This document shows, one piece after another, positions 1 to 7,542 of a DNA stretch of 7,542 nt. Position numbers and translations under genes: made by a program. Each line of letters begins with the position of its first letter. The first letter of the stretch is position 1. Origin of the DNA: Acidobacteriota bacterium. Its GTDB lineage: Bacteria; Acidobacteriota; Holophagae; Holophagales; Holophagaceae. Below the pieces are notes generated by a model. That model did no database searches, had not been told where the DNA came from, and saw only the letters and a program-made list of their open reading frames with translations. The DNA lies in the NCBI GenBank assembly GCA_021778785.1, contig JAJYBX010000087.1, positions 1-7,542 on the forward strand. Direction: 5' to 3'.

Positions 1-1068
1 GCCATGGGCCTGGACCTGCTTCAGCATCCTCGGCCCTTCGAGGCCGCCCGCATCCTCTTCACGCCCTTCCACGGCACGGGCGGCGCCTTCGTGCCCACCC
101 TCTTCGAGCGGGCGGGCCTGCCCCTGACCGTGAGTCCCAGCCAGGGGATCCAGGACGGCACCTTCCCCACCGCCCCCCGCCCCAACCCCGAGGAACTGGC
201 CGCCTACCGGGCGCCCCTTGAGGAAGCGGAGCGCATGGGGGCCGAGGTCATCCTGGCCAACGATCCCGATGCGGATCGCATCGGGGTCGTGGCGAAGCGC
301 AACGGGGCCTGGGAGCTGATGTCGGGGAACGATCTCGCCGCCCTCACCCTGGACTACCTCTGCGCCCGGGAAAGCCGGAAGGGTGTGGTGGTCAGCACCG
401 TGGTGACCTCCGACTTCATGGCCGAAGTGGCCCGGAGCCACAGGCTGCCCGTGATGTGGACCCTTACCGGCTTCAAGAACATCGCCGTCTGCATGGATCG
501 CCTGGAGGCCCTGGGCGAACCCTACGCCTTCGGGGCCGAGGAGAGCTACGGCATGCTGCTGCCACCCGGCCTGCGCGACAAGGATGGCGTCACCGCCGCC
601 TTGGTGGTGGGCGAGATGGCCGGCCACTTCAAGGCCAAGGGCCAGACGCTCTTCCAGGCCGTGGAGGCCCTCATGGCGCGGGTGGGCACCTTCCACAACC
701 GCCTGGTGAATCTCGAGGATCCCCGTCCCGGCGGGGCGAAGCGCTTCGCCGAGGCCATGGAGCGCATCCGGACGGCGGGCCTCGCCACCCTGGGCGGCGA
801 GCAGGTTGTGGCCTGGGAAGACTTCCAGTCGGGAGAGTGGCACGGCGAGGGCCGTACGGAGCCGATCCTGGACCGCCCGGACCAGCGGGACCGCGCCCTC
901 CCGATCCCCCGCAGCAACGTGCTGAAGTTCCGGATGGAGAGCGGCGCCTTCGCCGCCTTCCGGCCCAGCGGCACCGAGCCGAAGCTCAAGGTCTACCTGC
1001 AGAGCCGCACGGACATCGCAGTCCTGGACCGGCTCGAGGCCGAGGCCAGGTCCCTGCTGGGCCTATAG
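1..1068 (+). CDS. Phospho-sugar mutase (phosphoglucomutase/phosphomannomutase, PgcA/PGM2-like), 5' truncated
   Basis: This enzyme interconverts hexose 1- and 6-phosphates (alpha-D-phosphohexomutase superfamily) in the cytoplasm, linking glycolysis to glycogen and cell-envelope sugars. The reading frame is open from base 1, so the first in-window ATG at base 4 is probably internal. The N-terminal domain with the catalytic phosphoserine loop lies outside the window. Counting from the first in-window codon, visible motifs are TPFHGTGG (21-28), the metal-binding loop DPDADR (88-93), GFKNI (157-161), the sugar-binding loop GAEESYG (178-184) and the C-terminal phosphate-binding loop FRPSGTEPK (320-328). 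These are in family order, and nothing in the visible part looks broken. GFK followed by EESYG favours the PgcA/PGM2 branch over ManB/AlgC or GlmM. Glucose versus mannose specificity, or phosphopentomutase activity, cannot be settled from this part. The stop lies 14 bases before a hairpin terminator. Confidence 0.93.
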   Translation, partial: AMGLDLLQHPRPFEAARILFTPFHGTGGAFVPTLFERAGLPLTVSPSQGIQDGTFPTAPRPNPEELAAYRAPLEEAERMGAEVILANDPDADRIGVVAKRNGAWELMSGNDLAALTLDYLCARESRKGVVVSTVVTSDFMAEVARSHRLPVMWTLTGFKNIAVCMDRLEALGEPYAFGAEESYGMLLPPGLRDKDGVTAALVVGEMAGHFKAKGQTLFQAVEALMARVGTFHNRLVNLEDPRPGGAKRFAEAMERIRTAGLATLGGEQVVAWEDFQSGEWHGEGRTEPILDRPDQRDRALPIPRSNVLKFRMESGAFAAFRPSGTEPKLKVYLQSRTDIAVLDRLEAEARSLLGL

Positions 1069-1082
1069 AGCCTGGAGCACGG

Positions 1083-1109
1083 AAAAGGGCGCCTCACGGC
1101 GCCCTTTTT
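1083..1109. terminator. Bidirectional rho-independent terminator between convergent genes
   Basis: A perfect 7-bp GC stem (GGGCGCC / GGCGCCC, 1087-1093 and 1098-1104) closes a TCAC loop. It has AAAA on the left and TTTTT on the right, so either strand reads as stem-loop plus U-tract. It sits 14 bases after the sugar mutase stop and about 20 bases after the small cytochrome stop on the other strand, so it probably ends both transcripts. Confidence 0.85.
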
Positions 1110-1127
1110 CCATGCTGGGAGGACCGA

Positions 1128-1358
1128 CTACTTCTTCTTGGTGATGGTCAGCTTGCCTTCGGCCCAGCCGTGGCAGTCCTTGCACTGGGCTTCCTTGTAC
1201 TTGGCCATCATCTTGGTGGCTTCGGCGTTGAACTTCTTGTCCTTGGGGGCGCCCACGTGGCAGGCGGTGCACTTCGCGCCCTTCACGGTGGTGGGCTTGG
1301 CCATGGCGGGGGCCACGGCCAGGGCCAGGACGGCGGAGATGAGAACGAGGCGGCGCAT
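1128..1358 (-). CDS. Small secreted dihaem c-type cytochrome (76 aa)
   Basis: This is a predicted periplasmic electron carrier. The start is MRRLVLISAVLALAVAPAMA, a textbook signal peptide with cleavage after AMA at residue 20, leaving a mature protein of about 56 residues. Two haem c attachment motifs are present, CTACH (30-34) and CKDCH (59-63). The mature chain is strongly basic: 14 lysines against five Asp/Glu, ending in KKK. The two CXXCH histidines are the only histidines in the protein. The distal haem ligands must therefore be something else, perhaps Met50 or Met51, Lys, or nothing. The start codon is well supported by AAGGAG five bases upstream. It is transcribed separately from the large cytochrome operon, since a terminator and about 250 bp lie between them, but it has the same orientation. 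I do not recognise a named family; it is smaller than triheme c7 proteins and has one haem site fewer. A role as partner of the neighbouring quinol dehydrogenases is inference. Confidence 0.9.
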   Translation of the reverse strand: MRRLVLISAVLALAVAPAMAKPTTVKGAKCTACHVGAPKDKKFNAEATKMMAKYKEAQCKDCHGWAEGKLTITKKK

Positions 1359-1363
1359 GGTGA

Positions 1364-1369
1364 CTCCTT
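1364..1369 (-). promoter_or_regulatory. Ribosome binding site of small dihaem cytochrome
   Basis: The minus strand reads AAGGAG followed by TCACC and the ATG, a near-consensus Shine-Dalgarno at normal spacing. It fixes the start of the small cytochrome at 1358. Confidence 0.8.
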
Positions 1370-1382
1370 GAGGGGTTGGAGC

Positions 1383-1402
1383 GCCCCGGCAGGATGCGGG
1401 GC
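1383..1402 (-). other. Short stem-loop in the presumed leader of the small cytochrome
   Basis: GCCCCG (1383-1388) pairs with CGGGGC (1397-1402) around an 8-base loop. It lies about 25 bases upstream of the start codon, in what would be the 5' leader. There is no U-tract, so it is not a terminator. It could be a leader structure or just a product of the high GC content. Confidence 0.25.
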
Positions 1403-1478
1403 TCAGGGAAGGGGAGCAGGATTCTTGCCAAGGCCCGGCGGGAAGGCTCGAAAGTCGACCCGAGGGGAATCAGTGCCC

Positions 1479-1507
1479 ATCATGACACCTGCGTGACGCT
1501 AAATCAA
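1479..1507 (-). promoter_or_regulatory. Candidate sigma-70-type promoter for small dihaem cytochrome
   Basis: On the minus strand TTGATT (1502-1507) is followed after exactly 17 bases by CATGAT (1479-1484). Each box matches four of six consensus positions. It lies in a locally AT-richer part of the 250-bp spacer, just after the terminator of the upstream gene. Transcription would begin near 1472, giving a leader of about 110 bases. This rests on pattern matching only; the rest of the spacer (1403-1478 and 1508-1564) shows nothing else I can name. Confidence 0.3.
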
Positions 1508-1564
1508 TGCATGCCGCTACTTACGATTGAGTCTCAGCTTTTCCACAACACTGGCACTGCCAGG

Positions 1565-1597
1565 AAAAAGAAGGCGCCGACCGGAGCCGGCGCCTTC
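1565..1597 (-). terminator. Rho-independent terminator of the large cytochrome operon
   Basis: A perfect 10-bp stem (GAAGGCGCCG, 1570-1579, with CGGCGCCTTC, 1588-1597) closes an 8-base loop. On the minus strand it is followed by a T-run. It begins 15 bases after the stop codon of the 728-aa cytochrome. The plus-strand side lacks a T-tract, so it works in one direction only. Confidence 0.88.
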
Positions 1598-1611
1598 CCT
1601 GCCTTCAGGGC

Positions 1612-3798
1612 TCAGTGCGCCAGGCGGGACACCATGGCGTAGATGATGAGGAGGAGCAGCACGATCCCCAGGCCGAAGAAGAGGTAGCCGAAGGTGCGGG
1701 CGATGCCCTTCCAGGCATCCCACTCATCCTTCACCCGGAAGGCGTCCAGGCGGCCCTCCTTCAGCAGCCGGTCATACCACCGCTTCCGTTCGTGGAGCAT
1801 CTCGGACTTGGCGATGCGGCCCGAGAAGATCACGGTGTCCATGGGGAACTTCTCCAGCCGGAAGTGCGTGTTGAAGAAGTGGACGGTGAAGATGAAGCCG
1901 GCGGCCAGCAGCGCCTCGTCCGAGTGGACGATGAGCGAGACGTTGATCATCCAGCCCGGCATGAAGCGGCTGAAGAACTCCGGGAACCACATGATCAGGC
2001 CCGAGAGGCCGATGGCGAACACGCCCCAGAACACCGCCAGGTAGTCGAACTTCTCCCAGTAGGTCCAGCGGTCGAACTGCGGCCGCTCGCCCTTGCCGAA
2101 GAACCACTTGTTGTGGGCCACCAGGTCATCCAGGTCCTGCTTGGAGGGGATCATGGAATCGGGATGGGCCATGGCCTTCCAGAGCCGGGCCAGACGGAGC
2201 TTCCCGGTCTCCGGATCGCGCAGGAAGCCGCGATGCCGCCAGAAGTTGGCCAGCGTGTCCGTGACGTGCAGGGTGAAGTAGACGAAGGTGATGACCGCCC
2301 CGAAGTGGTGCAGGGTGCGGGCCACGCCCGGGCCACCCATGAAGGCGAAGAGCGCCTTCGCCCAATGGGTGTAGTAGAACTTCAGCGGCATGCCGGTCAG
2401 CACGAGCAGCAGGAAGCTGGTGACCACCAGGATGTGGAGGAACCGCTCGAAGGGCTGGAAGCGGGTGAACTGCTCCTCGTCCTTCTCGATGATGGCCTTC
2501 GCCTCGCGGAACTGCTTCGAGTCGTGGCGATACAGCCAGATGGAGCGGAACAGCCACAGGAGCGTGTGCAAGCCGAACAGCGTGAAGGTGAAGACCAGGA
2601 GGGTCGTCATCACCAGGAACACGTAGTGCAGCACCGGGTCATGCTTGCGATCCATGGGATCGGCATGGGGCTCGTACTTGGCGAAACTCGCCGAGGCATT
2701 GGGATGGCACTTCCGGCAGGTGCCGACGATGTTGGCCTTCGACAGGTGGGAGTTGGGGTCCGACACGGGCAGCACATCGTGGTGGCCGTGGCAGTCGTAG
2801 CAGGCGGCCACATCGGTCGCATTGTGGGCCTTGCCCAGGGCCATGGCCTTGCCGTGGTACGTATCGCGATAGTGCTCGAGCCGGTCCGCGTGGCACTTGC
2901 CGCACACGAGGTCACTGTTGGCCTTGAAGTGGCCGCTCACGGGCGTCTCGATCTGATGGGCCGAGTGGCACTGGATGCACACGGGCCCGCGGGGGTCCCC
3001 CTTGGCGAGCAGCTGGCCGTGGATGCTCTTGTTGTAGATGGCCTCGACCGTCACATGGCACTTGCCGCAGGTCTTGGCCACGTTGGCGTGGTTGATGGGC
3101 GAGCTCCGGTCCACGCTGCGCTTGATGTCGTGGACGCCGTGGCAGTCGTTGCAGCTCGGCGCCACGATGAGGCCCTTCTTCAACAGGGCCTGGCCATGGA
3201 TGCTCTCCTGGTACTGGTGCTCCACCGAGGGGTACTTCATCTTGTACTCGTCGGTGATGTTCTTGTTGGCGTGGCATTTCCCGCAGGTGACGGGCAGGTT
3301 CATCTTGTAGACCGGGGAATCGGGCTGGGCCACCGGGACGATGTAGTGGTTCCCGTGGCAGTCCACGCAACTGGCCGCGGCGGAGGCCCCCATGGCCTTG
3401 CTCATGCCGTGGATGCTGCCCTGGTAGGCCTTGGCCTCCTCGGTGTGGCAGTTCCCGCAATTCACCTTGGCGGGGGGATGGCTGCCGTCCTGGTGGCTGT
3501 CGTCCAGTCCCGCGTGGCAATCCGTGCATTTCAGCGAGGCATGCACGGCCTTGCCGAACCGGTCCCCGTCCACGAAGAGGGACACATGGCTGCCATTCGG
3601 ACCGTCCTTGCTGAAGTCCTTGTCGCCATGGCAATCGAAGCAGTTCTCCGGTGCGGGCTTGCCGCTGGCCGCCCGGGCCGGCAGGGAGCCTGCGAAGCTC
3701 CAGGCCAGCAGGGCGGCGGCCATGATCCACCAGGCGCGGTGGCGGTGGCGTCCAGGGGGTTGCTGTCGATGGCGGCCTGCGGGCGCGATGGGAATCAT
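1612..3798 (-). CDS. Undecahaem cytochrome c / cytochrome b561-type fusion, CbcL-like quinol dehydrogenase (728 aa)
   Basis: This is a predicted inner-membrane protein that would take electrons from (mena)quinol and pass them to periplasmic cytochromes. The signal segment is at residues 22-44, with an unusually long Arg/His-rich n-region before it. Eleven CXXCH sites follow, with first cysteines at 53, 91, 114, 144, 172, 216, 244, 274, 299, 333 and 361. Repeated S/T-x-H-G histidines at 130, 201, 260 and 315 are likely distal ligands. About six membrane helices follow (roughly 392-416, 451-472, 496-516, 584-603, 620-645 and 703-723). Histidines at 455, 498, 511, 625 and 640 are placed as in dihaem b cytochromes of the FdnI/HydC/Ni-hydrogenase type. 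A FPMD motif (651-654) is shared with the upstream paralogue. Geobacter CbcL has the same order of domains, but with nine c-haem motifs. The start at 3798 has GGAGA eight bases upstream. It is the second gene of a probable operon and ends at a strong terminator. Electron acceptor and direction are unknown; a role in other anaerobic respiration is possible. Confidence 0.92.
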   Translation of the reverse strand: MIPIAPAGRHRQQPPGRHRHRAWWIMAAALLAWSFAGSLPARAASGKPAPENCFDCHGDKDFSKDGPNGSHVSLFVDGDRFGKAVHASLKCTDCHAGLDDSHQDGSHPPAKVNCGNCHTEEAKAYQGSIHGMSKAMGASAAASCVDCHGNHYIVPVAQPDSPVYKMNLPVTCGKCHANKNITDEYKMKYPSVEHQYQESIHGQALLKKGLIVAPSCNDCHGVHDIKRSVDRSSPINHANVAKTCGKCHVTVEAIYNKSIHGQLLAKGDPRGPVCIQCHSAHQIETPVSGHFKANSDLVCGKCHADRLEHYRDTYHGKAMALGKAHNATDVAACYDCHGHHDVLPVSDPNSHLSKANIVGTCRKCHPNASASFAKYEPHADPMDRKHDPVLHYVFLVMTTLLVFTFTLFGLHTLLWLFRSIWLYRHDSKQFREAKAIIEKDEEQFTRFQPFERFLHILVVTSFLLLVLTGMPLKFYYTHWAKALFAFMGGPGVARTLHHFGAVITFVYFTLHVTDTLANFWRHRGFLRDPETGKLRLARLWKAMAHPDSMIPSKQDLDDLVAHNKWFFGKGERPQFDRWTYWEKFDYLAVFWGVFAIGLSGLIMWFPEFFSRFMPGWMINVSLIVHSDEALLAAGFIFTVHFFNTHFRLEKFPMDTVIFSGRIAKSEMLHERKRWYDRLLKEGRLDAFRVKDEWDAWKGIARTFGYLFFGLGIVLLLLIIYAMVSRLAH

Positions 3799-3805
3799 GG
3801 CGAAG

Positions 3806-3810
3806 TCTCC
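3806..3810 (-). promoter_or_regulatory. Ribosome binding site of 728-aa cytochrome fusion
   Basis: The minus strand carries GGAGA followed by seven bases and the ATG at 3798. This supports the upstream Met over the internal Met26, even though the n-region of the signal peptide becomes long. Confidence 0.6.
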
Positions 3811-3898
3811 GGCTCTGAGGGGAACGGGGGTGGGGGATTCAATGAAAATGGGATCGGATGGCGCGCGGGCCGCGGGACTGGGCGCTGCCCTGCCCGCC

Positions 3899-5797
3899 TC
3901 AGTGGCCGGCGGGAGCGTCGGGCGGGGCGTCCTGGGCGGAGTCCTGGGCCTCGGAGGCCTCGACGATCTGCCGGTAGTACTCGGGCCGGGTCTCCCGCAG
4001 GTGGTCCGCCGGGACTTTCCCGTTCAGCCAGGCCATGTCCATCGGGTAGACATCGGGATCGAAGATCACCAGGTACCAGTGCCAGACCAGGATGGAAAGC
4101 GTGGCCAGGATCGCCTCGTACCAGTGGGCCGCCGTGGCCGCGTCGATCACCCACTTGGGGAAGTAGCGCAGGGTCCAGTTCTCGGCCCAGAGCAGGAACC
4201 CGGTCAGGGCCATGACGATGGTGCCCCACATGTAGGCCCAGTACTCCATCTTCTCCGGGTAGCCGAACATGCCGAAGGTCGGACGGTGCTTCGTGAGGCC
4301 CAGGTTGTACCGCAGCATGTTGAAGATGTCCTTGGCGTCCTGCCAGTTCGGAAGGAGTTCCCCGAGGATCACCCGGTCCCGCTTCACCATGGCCATGTGG
4401 ATCAGGTGGTACACCGTTCCGAAGGTGATGAGGATGGCGGCGATGCGGTGGATGTAGGCCCGCGCGATCGGGCTGAGCCCGCAGGCCTGGCAGGCCTTGA
4501 CCCAGGCGGATTCGGGGAACTTCAGCGCGAAGCCCGTGAACACCAGCGTGAGGAAGCTCGCGATGACGATCCAGTGGGCGATGCGGAACCGGATGTTCAT
4601 CCGCATCACTTCCTCGCCCGTGCCGTGATGGATTTTCCGGTGACGGAGCTTGCGGAGGAAATCGAGGCCGTTGTGCAGGAGCATGAAGCCGATGGTCAGC
4701 GGAATGAGCAGGAGGTAGGCCAGCCGGATCCACTTCACGACCGGGTGCTCGGAAGCCCCCTCGTTGCGGAGATGGATGCGGGCCGTGGCCAGCTTGTCGC
4801 CCACGCCCGCATGGCACTGCCCGCAGGTCCGGCCTAGGTTCTTCGGATTGATGGTGGATCGGGGATCGCTGGAAGGCAGGATGTCGTGCACGCCGTGGCA
4901 GGAGGCGCAGTTGGCCACGGTCTGCTGGCCGCCCCGCAGGGCCAGGCCATGGAAGCTGTCCTCGAAGGAGGTCACGTTGGAGGCGGGAAGATCGTAGCGC
5001 CGTGCGAGCCGCTCGTCTGCGTGGCAGCGGCCGCAGGTCACCGTGGAGACCCGGGCGGGATTCACCAGGGAACCGGCCTCCGAGGGCGCGAGGATGGTGT
5101 GCTCGCCATGGCAATCGGTGCAGGTGGGCGCATCCGTGGCGCCACGCGATACCGCCACGCCATGCACGCTCTGGGCGTAGGCCTCCTTGATCTGGACGTG
5201 GCAGGCGCCGCAGGTCTCCATCACGTGGGCGTGGTTGACCTTCGCCCGGGGGTCCGTCGCCGCCAGGATGCCGTGGCTCCCGTGGCAATCGGAGCAGGAG
5301 GCTGCTGCATCGTTCCCCTTGGCAACCTCGCGGCCGTGGAGGCTGAGCCGGTAGGCTTCGACGGGCTTGGCGAAGGGGATCTTGTGCTTCGCCATGAAAG
5401 CGGGGTTGGAATGGCAGGAGCCGCAAGTGTCCGCGAGGTTCCGCTTGGCCACCCGCGAAGCCGGATCGCTGGAGGACAGCAGCTCGTGGGCCGGCCCGTG
5501 GCAGGAGGAGCAGGTGGCGGCGTCCGCCATGCCGCTCTTCTTCGCCAGGCCATGGACGCTGCTCGCGTAATCCTTGACCTCGTCCCCGTGGCAATCGCCG
5601 CACTTCACCGGGGCGGGCTTGTCCGCATGGGGAAGCTTCGTGATGCCGCTGTGGCAGCCCGTGCAGCCCATGCTGGCGTGGGGGGTCTTCTCGAACTTCG
5701 CCAGATCCACGTCATGGCAGCCGACACAGTCCTGCGGCTTCGGCGCAGCCGCCGAGAGGAGCAGACAGGAGAAGAATCCAGCCAGCAGGAACCGCAT
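3899..5797 (-). CDS. Undecahaem cytochrome c / cytochrome b561-type fusion, CbcL-like quinol dehydrogenase (632 aa)
   Basis: This is the paralogue of the downstream 728-aa protein, with the same predicted role: quinol oxidation at the inner membrane with a periplasmic multihaem outlet. I chose the ATG at 5797 because it begins a clean signal peptide (MRFLLAGFFSCLLLSAAA) behind a G-rich GGGGGT; in-frame ATG 5815 or TTG 5818 would add 6-7 residues with no better ribosome site. Eleven CXXCH sites start at 24, 45, 66, 96, 125, 168, 196, 226, 255, 297 and 325. SxHG histidines occur at 82, 154, 212 and 283. Five membrane helices are seen (about 354-376, 405-425, 447-468, 520-538 and 555-579), with candidate haem b histidines 408, 450, 464/467, 558 and 573. 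YPMD (584-587) matches FPMD of the paralogue. The sixth helix of the paralogue is replaced by a hydrophilic, Ala/Pro/acid-rich tail (about 590-632). A C-x-x-C pair (436, 439) sits in the loop after helix 2. It is probably the first gene of the operon. Confidence 0.92.
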   Translation of the reverse strand: MRFLLAGFFSCLLLSAAAPKPQDCVGCHDVDLAKFEKTPHASMGCTGCHSGITKLPHADKPAPVKCGDCHGDEVKDYASSVHGLAKKSGMADAATCSSCHGPAHELLSSSDPASRVAKRNLADTCGSCHSNPAFMAKHKIPFAKPVEAYRLSLHGREVAKGNDAAASCSDCHGSHGILAATDPRAKVNHAHVMETCGACHVQIKEAYAQSVHGVAVSRGATDAPTCTDCHGEHTILAPSEAGSLVNPARVSTVTCGRCHADERLARRYDLPASNVTSFEDSFHGLALRGGQQTVANCASCHGVHDILPSSDPRSTINPKNLGRTCGQCHAGVGDKLATARIHLRNEGASEHPVVKWIRLAYLLLIPLTIGFMLLHNGLDFLRKLRHRKIHHGTGEEVMRMNIRFRIAHWIVIASFLTLVFTGFALKFPESAWVKACQACGLSPIARAYIHRIAAILITFGTVYHLIHMAMVKRDRVILGELLPNWQDAKDIFNMLRYNLGLTKHRPTFGMFGYPEKMEYWAYMWGTIVMALTGFLLWAENWTLRYFPKWVIDAATAAHWYEAILATLSILVWHWYLVIFDPDVYPMDMAWLNGKVPADHLRETRPEYYRQIVEASEAQDSAQDAPPDAPAGH

Positions 5798-5952
5798 AAC
5801 ACCCCCGCAAGTCATCAATCACACTAGCGCGGATGTTCCATCCCACTGCTTGATCTGAATCACGAATTACCTTGGGTTTCACTCCCGGCGGTTCTTGTTC
5901 CTACATGGAAAAGAGCGGGTATCTGACACTGAGATGGCGACTCAGACTTGCC
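5798..5952. other. Intergenic region upstream of the large cytochrome operon
   Basis: This stretch of 155 bp is visibly more AT-rich than the flanking genes and should hold the operon promoter. I could not find a convincing -35/-10 or -24/-12 pair. No U-tract hairpin follows the mutase stop codon, so read-through from methylmalonyl-CoA mutase into the cytochromes is possible. A short palindrome at 5831-5843 is listed separately. Confidence 0.4.
5831..5843. promoter_or_regulatory. Short palindrome, candidate operator upstream of cytochrome operon
   Basis: GGATG-TTC-CATCC is a perfect inverted repeat with 5-base arms and a 3-base centre, about 35-45 bases before the start of the 632-aa cytochrome. 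The position suits a regulator binding site or leader hairpin. A palindrome this short can also arise by chance. Confidence 0.2.

Positions 5953-7542
<1,590 letters not shown>

Noticed and set aside
456..1496. 346-codon plus-strand frame running from the sugar mutase through the small cytochrome
   Set aside because: It runs through the mutase gene out of frame, then a perfect terminator, then antisense to a well-supported small gene. Composition is Gly/Arg/Pro-rich with no motif.
1376..1642. 88-codon plus-strand frame in the spacer between the cytochrome genes
   Set aside because: It reads through the operon terminator hairpin and into the antisense of the 728-aa gene. No ribosome binding site or recognisable sequence.
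1615..4215. 866-codon open frame on the plus strand antisense to both cytochrome genes
   Set aside because: It overlaps two genes with clear haem motifs, signal peptides and membrane helices. The antisense protein is a repetitive Val/Gly/His/Ala-rich chain, as expected from the complement of GC-rich codons and repeated Cys/His codons. There is no ribosome site or family motif.
3795..5603. 602-codon open frame on the minus strand in another frame of the 632-aa cytochrome
   Set aside because: It is an Arg/Pro/Gly-rich frame-shifted shadow of the real gene, caused by GC bias. It has no signal peptide and no CXXCH motifs.
2704..5728. Regularly recurring GTGGCA-type words that look like a dispersed or CRISPR-like DNA repeat
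   Set aside because: They are the reverse complement of the CXXCH codons (TGC ... TGC CAC). Spacing follows the haem sites and the flanks differ, so the repetition is at protein level.
5798..5818. Upstream starts ATG 5815 and TTG 5818 for the 632-aa cytochrome
   Set aside because: They give an N terminus with an added Cys and Gly-Gly before the signal peptide and have no Shine-Dalgarno. ATG 5797 gives a standard signal peptide behind a G-rich stretch.
5929..5945. CTGAG / CTCAG inverted repeat after the methylmalonyl-CoA mutase stop as a terminator
   Set aside because: Only a 5-bp stem with a 7-base loop and no T-run on the minus strand, so too weak to call a terminator.

Overview
The window is GC-rich bacterial DNA, with G or C strongly preferred at third codon positions. 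It carries five protein-coding genes: two run off the window edges and three multihaem or dihaem c-type cytochrome genes lie between them. Two very large multihaem cytochrome/cytochrome b fusions, a PgcA-type phospho-sugar mutase and a stand-alone methylmalonyl-CoA mutase large subunit fit an anaerobic, metal-respiring bacterium. An acidobacterium of the Holophaga/Geothrix type is my best guess. That is inference from gene content and composition; no rRNA or other marker gene is present.

Layout. Bases 1-1068 (+) hold the C-terminal two thirds or so of a phosphoglucomutase/phosphomannomutase. A hairpin with an A-tract on one side and a T-tract on the other (1083-1109) separates it from a convergent small gene (1128-1358, -) for a secreted 76-residue dihaem cytochrome. 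That gene has its own upstream region of about 250 bp, with a weak sigma-70-like promoter. Next, on the minus strand and read right to left, is a probable two-gene operon: an 11-haem cytochrome c/b fusion of 632 aa (3899-5797), a 100-bp spacer, and a second 11-haem cytochrome c/b fusion of 728 aa (1612-3798). A strong terminator (1565-1597) follows. At the right edge (5953 to beyond 7542, -) is methylmalonyl-CoA mutase, complete at its C terminus and missing only a short N-terminal piece.

How the genes may work together. Each large cytochrome has a signal peptide, an 11-CXXCH periplasmic domain and a C-terminal membrane cytochrome b of the b561/FdnI type with paired histidines. This is the architecture of Geobacter CbcL, an inner-membrane quinol dehydrogenase that passes electrons from the menaquinone pool to periplasmic cytochromes during extracellular electron transfer. 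The expected role is quinol oxidation in the membrane and electron delivery to periplasmic carriers; the small basic dihaem cytochrome next door could be one of them. Methylmalonyl-CoA mutase supplies propionate/succinate interconversion and the sugar mutase supplies glucose-1-phosphate; neither is obviously tied to the cytochromes.

The most interesting content is the tandem pair of CbcL-like proteins. They share nearly the same haem spacing but differ in the first haem loop, the last repeat and the C-terminal end. The small dihaem cytochrome is also notable because it has no histidine outside its two CXXCH motifs.
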